The translations under genes and the position numbers were made by a program. The notes below the pieces were generated by a model, which worked only from the letters and a program-made list of their open reading frames with translations, searched no databases and was not told the DNA's origin. Below are positions 7,880 through 15,563 of a stretch of 64,000 nucleotides of DNA, piece after piece. How positions within the stretch are numbered: the stretch's first letter is position 1; every line of letters starts with the position of its first letter. Source of the DNA: Pseudomonadota bacterium (GTDB lineage Bacteria > Pseudomonadota > Gammaproteobacteria > Burkholderiales > JAJZQI01); the NCBI GenBank assembly GCA_021851875.1, contig JAJZQI010000003.1:1-64000 (forward strand), given 5' to 3'.

Positions 7880-8185
7880 ATGCCTAACATCAATGTTAAA
7901 CCCAGTGGCAACGTTGTTGCAGCAGCCAACGGCAGCACCATTCTGGCAGCCCTGCTGGCCGCCGGCGAACCCATCGCGCACAAGTGCGACGGCAAGGCCG
8001 AGTGCGGTTCCTGCCATATCTTCCTGCTGGAAGGTCGTAAAGGTGTGTCCAAGATCACCCCCGCTGAAAACGCCAAACTCGACAGCATCGTCGGTGTCGG
8101 TTCCAAATCCCGTCTCGCCTGCCAGGTTACCCTGGGCGACGAAGATGTGACGGTGGAATTGCTCGGCTTTGCCTCGGGTTTCTAA
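7880..8185 (+). CDS. [2Fe-2S] ferredoxin, adrenodoxin/ISC-type cysteine spacing
   Basis: Start 7880 is chosen because AGAAGGA at 7865-7871 lies 8 nt upstream; ATG 7871 would overlap that site. The 101-residue product has C36, C42, C45 and C81 (CX5CX2CX35C), the spacing of ISC/adrenodoxin ferredoxins, in HKCDGKAECGSCHIF and SRLACQV. The closing DEDVTVELLG recalls the Shethna-type FeSII protein, which shields nitrogenase from oxygen, but it is shorter. Roles in electron transfer to nitrogenase or in protection are both possible. Probably fdxD-like. Confidence 0.85.
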   Translation: MPNINVKPSGNVVAAANGSTILAALLAAGEPIAHKCDGKAECGSCHIFLLEGRKGVSKITPAENAKLDSIVGVGSKSRLACQVTLGDEDVTVELLGFASGF

Positions 8186-8206
8186 ACTCTCAGACTGGAG
8201 ACGGCC

Positions 8207-9043
8207 ATGTCCGCCATCGAAACGATCATTAACGGCCTTGAACAGGGTCAAATCATTCCTTACCTCGGTTCCGCCGTACTTGAACTGGTCCCCGGTGGTA
8301 GTCCCGTGGCCGCCTCGCCCGAAGCACTGGTAGCAGAGCTGACAGCCAAGGTGTCCGTGCCCTTCAAGGTGCGTAAACAACTGACCGGCTCTGCCCAGTT
8401 CATTGAGAACTTCAAACACCGCAAGACCATTGTGAAACTGATGGACGAGTCGTTCGCTGCATCGGTTCCACCGACCGCCTTGCAAAGTTATCTTGCCACG
8501 CTTGGCTTGCCACTGATTGTCTCCACCTGGTATGACAACTCCATGGAAAATGCCATGCAGGGTCAAAGCAGCTGGGGTATCGCCCAGGGGCTGTCGCAGT
8601 CGGAACATTTTGGCGAATGGTACGGCTGGTATCACCCGGACGGCAGCCTGGCCAGCGCAGCGGATGCGGACAGCTGGAAAACCCTGCTGTACCATCCGAT
8701 CGGCTCGATCAGCCCGGCGCATAATTATCTGGTGTCCGATTCCGATTACGTTGAAGTGCTGACAGAAATCGATATCCAGACACCGATCCCGGAAAAGGTG
8801 AAAGCTATTCGCAGTGGACGTCATTTCCTCTTCCTCGGCTGCTCCTTCAAGAGCCAGCTGGAAAGAACCTTTGCTCGTCAGATCATGAAGCGCTCTTCTG
8901 ATAAACATTGGGCTGTCATCAGCGGCGAATTGAGTCGCAATGAGAAACGCTTCCTGGAAGAGCAGAACATTACGCCAATCGATATGAAACTGGCCGATTT
9001 TGCCGAGCTGTTGCTGCAAAAACAGCCAGCCGTGGCTGCCTGA
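8207..9043 (+). CDS. SIR2-like domain protein in the nif cluster
   Basis: A 278-residue protein with the layout of the SIR2_2 group: GQIIPYLGSAVLEL (normally a GAG loop) at 15-27, IVSTWYDNSMENAM at 104-117 (normally TTNYDxxxExA), LLYHPIGSIS at 161-169 with H163 kept, and GRHFLFLGCSFKSQLE at 204-219. The NAD-contacting Asn of the TNxD motif is replaced by W108 and the glycine loop is altered (GSA). Loss of NAD hydrolysis, or a changed ligand, is likely. SIR2_2 proteins are best known as NADases in phage defence; here the gene follows a nif ferredoxin by 21 bp and precedes a strong terminator. Its role in nitrogen fixation is unknown. Confidence 0.75.
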   Translation: MSAIETIINGLEQGQIIPYLGSAVLELVPGGSPVAASPEALVAELTAKVSVPFKVRKQLTGSAQFIENFKHRKTIVKLMDESFAASVPPTALQSYLATLGLPLIVSTWYDNSMENAMQGQSSWGIAQGLSQSEHFGEWYGWYHPDGSLASAADADSWKTLLYHPIGSISPAHNYLVSDSDYVEVLTEIDIQTPIPEKVKAIRSGRHFLFLGCSFKSQLERTFARQIMKRSSDKHWAVISGELSRNEKRFLEEQNITPIDMKLADFAELLLQKQPAVAA

Positions 9044-9071
9044 AACAGCCCGCAATACAAATCCCCTCTTG

Positions 9072-9107
9072 CGCCGTTCCCGCCTTTTGGGCGGGGCGGT
9101 TTTTTTG
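9072..9107 (+). terminator. Rho-independent terminator ending the nifB-side genes
   Basis: GC-rich inverted repeat (CCGTTCCCGCC ... GGCGGGGCGG, loop TTTTGG) followed by seven T. The T-tract is on the plus strand, so it ends transcription after the SIR2-like gene. The opposing FmdB operon has no T-tract here. Confidence 0.85.
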
Positions 9108-9151
9108 TTTTGGGAAACAGCAGTCGGTTTTCGAGGTGAAGCGGAAAAAGC

Positions 9152-9382
9152 TTAGAACTTCGGTTTTTCCGATTTGCTGAAATTGCTGAAATGGCCTTCC
9201 TTGTTGGCTTGGGCACGCGCTCGCTGGATGATTTGTTTGGTCTTGCCCTGAGGAGCGGTTAATGACACAAGTTTTTCCAGATCCTCGCTGCCACATTTGG
9301 GGCAGACCAGTCGCGTATCGCTGCGCACCAGCAGCTCAAACGTTTCATCGCAGGCTTTGCAGTGGTAGTCGTATAAGGGCAT
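9152..9382 (-). CDS. FmdB-family zinc ribbon protein
   Basis: A 76-residue protein starting MPLYDYHCKACDETFE and having two CXXC pairs (HCKAC and CPKCGSEDLEKL), the FmdB zinc ribbon. The tail is basic (KTKQIIQRARAQANKEG). FmdB proteins often accompany amidase or other enzyme genes and are presumed regulators or assembly factors. It is third in the leftward operon driven from 10.4 kb, 10 bp after the HepT-like gene, with AGGA upstream of its ATG. Confidence 0.85.
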   Translation of the reverse strand: MPLYDYHCKACDETFELLVRSDTRLVCPKCGSEDLEKLVSLTAPQGKTKQIIQRARAQANKEGHFSNFSKSEKPKF

Positions 9383-9392
9383 GGTCTAATTC

Positions 9393-9746
9393 CTACAAGG
9401 TCATTTCGAACAGTTTGGGCTGATTGTGGCGGTAAATCCTCAGCCAGGTTAACGTGGCCGGAATCAATGACCGCACCGCAAACCACAGTGCGTCGTCGCC
9501 GATCAGGCCACCCTTGGCAAGATTGCTGGCGCAGGCACGCCAGCCTTCCCAGTCAACTTCGGGCAAACTGGCTTTGCTTTCTGATGGCATATGCGCCACC
9601 GTGTCGCAAATGGTGTCCACCTTGCGGCGCACCTCCATACGTGTCAGACGGGACTTGAGGAATTCATCCACCTCAAGTCCCTCCGTCAACGTCAGGATAT
9701 CGACGCCGGCCTGTTCGATGATGGACAGCATGGCACCCAGTAGCAT
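9393..9746 (-). CDS. HepT/DUF86-like protein without the RNase motif
   Basis: The 117-residue sequence follows the DUF86/HepT pattern: MLSIIEQAGVDILTLTEGLE, VDEFLKSRLTRMEVRRKVDT, then LPEVDWEGWRACASNLAKGG and DALWFAVRSLIPATL. In HepT toxins the block after PEIxW is RNxLVHxY, giving the RX4-6H RNase motif. Here residues 71-81 have no histidine (ASNLAKGGL), so RNase activity is unlikely. The usual partner, a MNT nucleotidyltransferase, is absent. It starts 2 bp after the upstream gene. Family assignment is by eye; the fit is good along the whole length. Confidence 0.6.
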   Translation of the reverse strand: MLLGAMLSIIEQAGVDILTLTEGLEVDEFLKSRLTRMEVRRKVDTICDTVAHMPSESKASLPEVDWEGWRACASNLAKGGLIGDDALWFAVRSLIPATLTWLRIYRHNQPKLFEMTL

Positions 9747-9748
9747 GC

Positions 9749-10339
9749 TTACACCGGGCGGTTGGCGGCCAGATCGCGAATCGGGCCCATGATCTTCAGG
9801 CCTTCTTCGTAAGACAGCTGCGGAAAGTCGGCAGAGAAGGTGGCGGCGGTCTCGGCAATCTTGTCCAGTTTGCCGGCAGTGTCCAGCTTCTTCAGGTCGT
9901 TCTTTTCCAGGTACAACAATTCAAGCAGTTCGTTGTACACGGTGGACTCGAAAATCGGCAGTACATAGAACGTTGCACCACCGTAGGGCACCGTGTACTT
10001 GGTGGACATGTCGATGTTGTCGCAGAACAGGAAGTACTTGCCGTCCGGCAGCAATTCCTCCTGCAGCACTTCAACCAACGGCTTCAGATATTCGAAAGAC
10101 AACAGAAAGCAGGACAGAAATGGGATGCCTGGCTTGCCGGCATCGGCCACCATCATCACCTGGTCGGCACTGATTTCGGGTGGACGTGCTTCGTCGGCAC
10201 GCTGCTCGGCAAATTTGATGGCGATGTCGCCGCGAAAGCCGTATCGGCCGGCGACGTGGGTTTTGTCCTTGAATACCGGATTCAACAGACGCTTGGCAGC
10301 TTCCAGGGTTGCCAGACTCGATTCAGTAAAGGTGGCCAT
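9749..10339 (-). CDS. Unknown protein, first gene of a NifA-controlled operon
   Basis: A 196-residue soluble protein with an AGGA ribosome site. Features: an N-terminal helical part (SLATLEAAKRLLNPVF), GRYGFRGDIAIKF, a hydrophobic middle (GIPFLSCFLLSFEYLKPLVEV), KYFLFCDNIDMSTKYTVPYG, YVLPIFESTVYNELLELLYL and a helical C-terminus. No signal peptide, cofactor motif or family was recognised. It is preceded by a -24/-12 promoter at 10407-10422 and a NifA site, so expression during nitrogen fixation is expected. Confidence 0.7.
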   Translation of the reverse strand: MATFTESSLATLEAAKRLLNPVFKDKTHVAGRYGFRGDIAIKFAEQRADEARPPEISADQVMMVADAGKPGIPFLSCFLLSFEYLKPLVEVLQEELLPDGKYFLFCDNIDMSTKYTVPYGGATFYVLPIFESTVYNELLELLYLEKNDLKKLDTAGKLDKIAETAATFSADFPQLSYEEGLKIMGPIRDLAANRPV

Positions 10340-10406
10340 GATCTAGTTCCTGAGTAATGACGAAAATGTCGTAAAAGCGGATAGTTTTGTCCGCAAGAGG
10401 GGTGGT

Positions 10407-10422
10407 AGCAAAGACCAGGCCA
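10407..10422 (-). promoter_or_regulatory. Sigma-54 promoter of the leftward three-gene operon
   Basis: Read on the minus strand the sequence is TGGCCTGGTCTTTGCT: GG and GC are 10 nt apart, with TGGC and TTGC blocks kept. It is about 70 bp upstream of the start at 10339, and the NifA palindrome at 10501-10516 is some 85-95 bp further upstream, the classical spacing. An AT-rich stretch (10425-10480) between them, with a near match to an IHF site around 10452-10464, could provide the bend. Confidence 0.75.
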
Positions 10423-10500
10423 TCTGTATTAGTTATAAAATAGTCATTATTAAACAGTTGGTTGAGTTAAATTTTCGGCCGATTCAGAGGCTTGCTTTCT

Positions 10501-10516
10501 TGTCGCTTTTGCGACA
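10501..10516. promoter_or_regulatory. Perfect NifA palindrome between divergent operons
   Basis: TGTCGCTTTTGCGACA is TGT-N10-ACA. With flanking bases the inverted repeat is TTGTCGC-TTTT-GCGACAA (10500-10517), perfectly symmetric. It is the only such site in the 286-bp divergent region and has sigma-54 promoters on both sides, so one NifA dimer site may serve both operons. Confidence 0.8.
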
Positions 10517-10549
10517 ATCGGATGGCGTGGTGGGGTATTTCCGCACAGT

Positions 10550-10566
10550 TGGGCCTGATAATTGCT
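10550..10566 (+). promoter_or_regulatory. Sigma-54 promoter of clpP-clpX
   Basis: TGGGCCTGATAATTGCT has GG (10552-10553) and GC (10564-10565) 10 nt apart and an intact TTGCT -12 block; the -24 block is weaker (GGCC instead of GGCA). It lies about 60 bp before clpP. The NifA site is only about 45 bp upstream of the -24 element, closer than usual, so control could be weaker than on the other side. Confidence 0.65.
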
Positions 10567-10625
10567 TTACCTTGGTCAGATGGTTCGGTTTTCCTTAAAT
10601 TCACGACAAAAGAGGCATTGTTTGT

Positions 10626-11273
10626 ATGATTTCCTTCAAAGAATCCATGATGCCCGGTGCTTCAGCTTACGATGAGCCAGTCGGTCTGGGCCTTGTTCCG
10701 ATGGTGGTTGAGCAGAGCGGTCGGGGCGAACGTGCCTACGATATTTATTCGCGCCTGCTGCGCGAACGCGTCATCTTCCTCGTCGGGCCGGTAAACGATG
10801 CCGTCGCCAATCTGGTGGTCGCGCAATTGCTGTTTCTGGAGTCGGAAAACCCCGACAAGGACATCCATCTGTATATCAATTCTCCCGGCGGGTCGGTTAC
10901 AGCCGGCCTGTCGATCTACGACACCATGCAGTTCATCAAGCCCGACGTCAGCACCCTGTGCATCGGTCAGGCGGCCAGCATGGGGGCGTTCCTGCTTACC
11001 GCGGGAGCCAAGGGCAAGCGTTTTTGCCTGCCCAATTCGCGGGTCATGATTCACCAGCCGCTGGGCGGTTTCCAGGGGCAGGCTTCCGACATTGCCATTC
11101 ACGCCAAGGAAATATTGGCGCTCAAATCCCGTCTTAATGAAATGCTGGCCATTCATACCGGCCAGTCCATCGAGACCATCGAGCGCGATACCGACCGCGA
11201 CAATTTCCTCAGTGCTGAGGCGGCGGTGGGCTACGGCCTGGTCGATCAATTGCTGATTAAACGTGAAGTGTAG
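10626..11273 (+). CDS. clpP: ClpP serine protease, nif-linked copy
   Basis: A 215-residue ClpP with the complete catalytic triad: S118 (GQAASMGAF), H143 (VMIHQPLGG) and D192 (TDRDNF), at the spacing of E. coli ClpP. The oxyanion loop SPGGSV is intact. The N-terminus (to about residue 30) is longer than usual and may contain a propeptide. There is no tig gene before it and no lon after it, unlike the housekeeping clpP-clpX locus, and a sigma-54 promoter with NifA site precedes it. It is therefore probably a second, nitrogen-fixation-specific protease. Confidence 0.93.
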   Translation: MISFKESMMPGASAYDEPVGLGLVPMVVEQSGRGERAYDIYSRLLRERVIFLVGPVNDAVANLVVAQLLFLESENPDKDIHLYINSPGGSVTAGLSIYDTMQFIKPDVSTLCIGQAASMGAFLLTAGAKGKRFCLPNSRVMIHQPLGGFQGQASDIAIHAKEILALKSRLNEMLAIHTGQSIETIERDTDRDNFLSAEAAVGYGLVDQLLIKREV

Positions 11274-11282
11274 GGGGTTATC

Positions 11283-12548
11283 ATGTCCGACAGAGAATAT
11301 CGCGAACCGCAAGACAAACAACTGCACTGCACTTTCTGCGGCAAGAGCCAGCACGAGGTGCGCAAGCTCATCGCCGGCCCGTCCGTCTTCATCTGCGACG
11401 AATGCATCTCCCTGTGCAACGACATCCTGCAGGAAGAGGTGCAGAGCAATGCCGCCGATGGGGACGACAGTCTGCCGGTGCCGCGCGAAATTTGCGCCAC
11501 GCTGGACCAGTACGTCATCGGCCAGTCGCCGGCGAAAAAAGCCCTGGCCGTGGCCGTTTACAACCACTACAAGCGCATCCGCTGCAATGCCAAGGCGGAA
11601 GAGGGCGGGGTTGAGCTGTCCAAGTCCAACATCCTGCTGATCGGACCCACCGGTTCCGGCAAGACTTTGCTGGCGCAGACGCTGGCCCGCCTGCTGAACG
11701 TGCCGTTTGTGATCGCCGACGCCACCACGTTGACCGAAGCCGGCTACGTCGGCGAGGATGTGGAAAACATCGTCCACAAACTGCTGCTGGCCTGTGATTA
11801 CGATGTGGAAAAGGCCCGTCATGGCATCATCTACATCGATGAAATCGATAAGATCGCCCGCAAATCAGACAGTGCCTCCGTCACCCGCGACGTGTCGGGC
11901 GAGGGCGTGCAGCAGGCGCTGCTCAAGCTCATCGAAGGCACCGTCGCTTCCGTGCCGCCGCAAGGCGGGCGCAAGCATCCGAATCAGGACTTCGTGCAAA
12001 TCGACACCAGCGAAATCCTCTTCATCTGCGGTGGCGCCTTTTCCGGGCTGGAAAAAGTCATTCGCAACCGCACGGAAAAGAGCGGCATCGGTTTCGGTGC
12101 CAAGGTCAAATCGGTGGACGACAAGGTGCGCGATTTCAGCCGCCTGAAAACCGCCGAGCCGGAAGACCTCATGCGCTTCGGTCTGATTCCCGAATTCGTG
12201 GGTCGTCTGCCGGTACTGGCCGTGCTGGAAGAACTGGACGAAGCAGCCCTTATCCAGATTCTCACCGAGCCGAAAAACGCGCTGACACGCCAGTTTGCCC
12301 GTCTGTTCGAAATGGATAACGTGGAACTGGAATTCCGCGAAGGCGCGCTCAAGGCCATCGCCCAGAAAGCCCTGGCGCGCCGTACCGGCGCCCGCGGCCT
12401 GCGGTCGATTGTCGAGCACGCGCTGCTCGACACCATGTTCGACCTGCCGTCCATGACGGACGTCAGCAAGGTGGTGGTGGACGAAAACACCATCCGCAAC
12501 AATGCTGCCCCACGGCTGGTTTACAAGGAGCAGTTGAAGGCGGGTTGA
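11283..12548 (+). CDS. clpX: ClpX unfoldase, nif-linked copy
   Basis: A 421-residue ClpX: N-terminal zinc-binding C4 domain (C16, C19, C38, C41), Walker A GPTGSGKT, pore loop GYVG, Walker [14 protein letters not shown] loop (GGRKHPNQD) and the ClpP-docking loop IGFGA. All motifs for an active ClpXP are present. It follows clpP by 9 bp. In Azotobacter vinelandii a nif-cluster ClpX paralogue (ClpX2) lowers NifB and NifEN levels; the same role is likely here, with the difference that this copy has its own adjacent clpP. Confidence 0.94.
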   Translation: MSDREYREPQDKQLHCTFCGKSQHEVRKLIAGPSVFICDECISLCNDILQEEVQSNAADGDDSLPVPREICATLDQYVIGQSPAKKALAVAVYNHYKRIRCNAKAEEGGVELSKSNILLIGPTGSGKTLLAQTLARLLNVPFVIADATTLTEAGYVGEDVENIVHKLLLACDYDVEKARHGIIYIDEIDKIARKSDSASVTRDVSGEGVQQALLKLIEGTVASVPPQGGRKHPNQDFVQIDTSEILFICGGAFSGLEKVIRNRTEKSGIGFGAKVKSVDDKVRDFSRLKTAEPEDLMRFGLIPEFVGRLPVLAVLEELDEAALIQILTEPKNALTRQFARLFEMDNVELEFREGALKAIAQKALARRTGARGLRSIVEHALLDTMFDLPSMTDVSKVVVDENTIRNNAAPRLVYKEQLKAG

Positions 12549-12575
12549 TCGGCCTGAAGAGTATGCAGTAGGCTG

Positions 12576-12606
12576 TTGACCGGGAAAGCTTGGGCTACCC
12601 GGTCAA
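12576..12606. terminator. Hairpin between convergent clpX and GGDEF-EAL genes
   Basis: TTGACCGGG and CCCGGTCAA form a 9-bp perfect stem with a 13-nt loop, overlapping the last codons of the minus-strand gene. No T-tract follows on either strand, so termination would be weak or Rho-assisted. Confidence 0.5.
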
Positions 12607-14645
12607 TTGCCCAACCAGTCTGTTAATGGTTTGGGTTTGCCAAGATGGTAACCCTGGCCGAAATGAACGCCCAGCGTGACAAGTTTATCCACGATTTCGG
12701 CGTTTTCGACAAACTCGGCGACTGTGTGCTGGCCTTTGAGGTTGGCGGCTCGAATGATGAATTCCACTACAGCTTCGTCCATCGGGTCGGTATTGATCGA
12801 CTTGATGAACGCGCCATCGATTTTGATGGTGTCAAAGGGCAGGCGTTTCAGGTAGTCGAATGAGGCCATGCCCGTGCCAAAGTCATCCAGGGCAAAGCGG
12901 ATACCGTGCTGTTTACAGAAATCGATCAGGTTGCGCGCCTGTTCGAAATTGCGCACGGCGGATGTTTCAGTGATTTCCAGAATCAGTTTGTGCCAGGGAA
13001 AGTCGAATTTGCCAATGGCACGTTCCAGCGTTGCGCGAAAGTCCGGGTGAATCAATGTCGCGCCGGTAACGTTAACATCGACGAAGGCGAGTTGCTTCAG
13101 GTGAGCGGGGGCAGCACAGACCTGTTCGAGATAGTTCCAAAGCACCCAGCAATCAAGCCGAACAATTTCGTTGTGTCGTTCGGCGACAGGGAGAAAGGCG
13201 CCGGGTGGAACCAGTTTTCCGTTTTCCTCGCTAAGACGCAGCAGTATCTCGTAGCGCAAACGGCCATCCTTCTGCTCTTTTAGCAGCGGTTCGATGGTTT
13301 GCGCCCATAATTGGAAGCGTGCTGAGCCATGATTCAAGGCGCTTCTTATCAGGCGGAGTGCGACAAGGTCATGCTGTTGCTCGAGCATTGACGCATCGCC
13401 CGGTTCGTACCAGATATAGCGGTCACGGCCCAGCGCCTTGGCGGCATAACAGGCCGAGTCGGCGGATTGATACAGTGACGCAAGATGGATGCTGTTTGAA
13501 GTGAAGGTGGCCAGACCTATGCTTGCACCCACTTCGAAGGGTTGCTTTTCCCAGACAAAACGGGCTTCCCGGATTGCATCGAGGAGCTGCTGAGCCAGTT
13601 CTTCCGCTGAGTTTCTGGCCGTGTTGGGCAGAAGAAAGCCGAATTCGTCTCCGCCAAGGCGCGCAACTGTCGCAAAGTCGGGTTTCCAGTTCGTTAGCAG
13701 GCTGGCGAACTGTTGCAGGTAGACATCACCCGCCGGATGTCCAACGGTATCGTTGATGAGTTTGAACTGGTCGAGGTCGAGGTAGCCGAACACATGCTGC
13801 TGCGCTGAGTTATCCGACAGCAGACGCTCGGCTTCCTCTTCAAAGCCTGGGCGATTGAGTAATCCGGTGAGTTTGTCGTGGTTTGCCTGGAATGCTTTGT
13901 CGGCAATTTCCTGTTGCAAGGCGGACTGAGCGCTACGGATGCGTTCCTCCAGACGGTTGTAGCCGAGGAAAAGGCGTTGGGTTTCCTCATTCTCTCCTGT
14001 GGCATCAAGGGTGACGTGTCCGTGCCCGGATTCGGAGGATGGCTTGTTCATGGCTTCCAGCAGCGTCTGGAAAGGGCGGACGAAGTGGCTGGACAAACGA
14101 TTCGCTATCCACCAGGCCAGCGCCAGGATCAGTGGGAGCAGCCAGCTGTCGGTCAGCAGGTTTTGACCCAGCCGTTCCGGGATGGTGGTGTATCGGGTCT
14201 GGTAGACGGCAAATCCCACTTGTTCTCCGTCTACGCTCAAGGGGAGACGGTGCCAGTATGTCCCGTTCCAGGGGGAGTTCGCTGGCAAATGATCTGGCGT
14301 CGGGTTGACAGAGTGATCCCGGTCGCTGTATTGAAACAGGGCGTTCCCCTTGGTGTCATATGCCCACAGGCCAAGCAAGCGGGGGAAACGATGCAGCTTG
14401 ATGACGAATTCGGCCGCCTGGTCAGGGTTGCCCGTGAGGGTGAGGGTAATCAGGTCGTTTTGCAGGAAATTATGGAAATTGTTCACATCGGCATTGATTT
14501 CCGTTTGCTGATGTTTGGTTTCCAACAGGTCCAGCGCAAGGGTGGTTATAAGCACGACCCCGGTGCACAGCAGCGATATGAAAAACGTTAACCTCGTACG
14601 CAAAGGAAGGCGTCGGAGTTTTGTTCTTATCTGAAAACGGGTCAT
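12603..14645 (-). CDS. Membrane GGDEF-EAL protein (c-di-GMP turnover)
   Basis: The 680-residue protein has a membrane segment at about 18-41, a periplasmic domain (42-165), a second segment (168-185), a linker coiled coil (220-255), GGDEF (255-410) and EAL (430-680). The cyclase motif is intact (GGDEF at 331-335) and LDLDQFK is kept. The RxxD inhibitory site is absent (WKPD in its place). In the EAL domain the signature is EIL (466-468), with the metal-binding EITETS, DDFGTG and KIDGAF present, so phosphodiesterase activity is plausible. Layout resembles the LapD/MoxY-type sensor family. It is convergent with clpX. Confidence 0.88.
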   Translation of the reverse strand: MTRFQIRTKLRRLPLRTRLTFFISLLCTGVVLITTLALDLLETKHQQTEINADVNNFHNFLQNDLITLTLTGNPDQAAEFVIKLHRFPRLLGLWAYDTKGNALFQYSDRDHSVNPTPDHLPANSPWNGTYWHRLPLSVDGEQVGFAVYQTRYTTIPERLGQNLLTDSWLLPLILALAWWIANRLSSHFVRPFQTLLEAMNKPSSESGHGHVTLDATGENEETQRLFLGYNRLEERIRSAQSALQQEIADKAFQANHDKLTGLLNRPGFEEEAERLLSDNSAQQHVFGYLDLDQFKLINDTVGHPAGDVYLQQFASLLTNWKPDFATVARLGGDEFGFLLPNTARNSAEELAQQLLDAIREARFVWEKQPFEVGASIGLATFTSNSIHLASLYQSADSACYAAKALGRDRYIWYEPGDASMLEQQHDLVALRLIRSALNHGSARFQLWAQTIEPLLKEQKDGRLRYEILLRLSEENGKLVPPGAFLPVAERHNEIVRLDCWVLWNYLEQVCAAPAHLKQLAFVDVNVTGATLIHPDFRATLERAIGKFDFPWHKLILEITETSAVRNFEQARNLIDFCKQHGIRFALDDFGTGMASFDYLKRLPFDTIKIDGAFIKSINTDPMDEAVVEFIIRAANLKGQHTVAEFVENAEIVDKLVTLGVHFGQGYHLGKPKPLTDWLGN

Positions 14646-14669
14646 GATAAGCGGGCTGGGATTAGGATT

Positions 14670-15563
14670 CTAGCGGCTGCCGGTACCTTGCGTGGCCGGG
14701 TTTATCACCGGCAGCGCCGGATCATTGCCCCACTCTTTCCAGGATGCGTCATAGTTGGCGACGTTGTATCCGAGTTCCCGCAAGACCATGTATTCGAGCG
14801 AAGAAGCAAGACCTATGCTGCAATAGGTGATGATTTTTTTCGATTTGGGCACATCCTGATAGATTTTCGCTAAATCCTGAATCGGTTTCAGGCGGCTTCC
14901 ATCGGCTGACAAATTTTGTGTAACGGCGATATTCCGGGCCTCGGGTATGTGACCAAAGCGGCTGGCCTCCGATTGCAGTCCTTCGTAGTGTGGCTCGGTA
15001 CGGGCATCCAGAATGACAAACGAGTCCGGTTTGCGTGAGGCAACCAGGGTTGTCAGTCGAGTCGCCAGCCGGGCCGGGTTGATGCTCGGCACATAGTGGG
15101 TGGGTGAAAACCCCGCCGGGGTATCTGTCATGGGGTAGCCGGCCTGTTTCCATGCGTTAATGCCGCCATCCAGAATGCGTACATTTGCGTGCCCATACAC
15201 TTCCAGTGTCCAGAAGACTCTTGCGGCATGCAGCAACAATCCCGAATCGTAGATGACAACCATATCGTCCGGTTTGAGCCCGGCGCTGCTGAAGAGGACC
15301 TGGGCTTTCTGAAGGGGTAGAACACGCCCGGTTTGGCTCAGATTTTCAAAGGTGCGGCCAAATGGCAGCGAACGTGCACCGGGAATATGGTCATCTTCGT
15401 AATCGCTTACCGGTCTGGCGTCCAATATCACCACCTTGTTCTGCGGCATCAGGTTGAACAGTTCGTTGACTTCAATGCGCAAGGTGCCTGCGGCAAATGA
15501 AGGCTGGGCAAAAAAGGCCCCTGTCCAGACGAAAATAATGCCGAGTATGTGACTGTTTTTCAT
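14670..15563 (-). CDS. Periplasmic two-domain rhodanese (sulfurtransferase)
   Basis: A 297-residue protein with a signal peptide (hydrophobic 7-20, cleavage near SFAAG). Two rhodanese domains follow: the first (30-140) has DARPVSDYEDDHIPGA but no active cysteine (VIYDSG), the second (160-285) has DARTEPHYEG, GHIPEARNI and the active loop ITYCSIGLAS. This is the thiosulfate/mercaptopyruvate sulfurtransferase layout exported to the periplasm. Neighbours give no pathway; it is 24 bp upstream of the GGDEF-EAL gene and may share a transcript. Confidence 0.85.
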   Translation of the reverse strand: MKNSHILGIIFVWTGAFFAQPSFAAGTLRIEVNELFNLMPQNKVVILDARPVSDYEDDHIPGARSLPFGRTFENLSQTGRVLPLQKAQVLFSSAGLKPDDMVVIYDSGLLLHAARVFWTLEVYGHANVRILDGGINAWKQAGYPMTDTPAGFSPTHYVPSINPARLATRLTTLVASRKPDSFVILDARTEPHYEGLQSEASRFGHIPEARNIAVTQNLSADGSRLKPIQDLAKIYQDVPKSKKIITYCSIGLASSLEYMVLRELGYNVANYDASWKEWGNDPALPVINPATQGTGSR

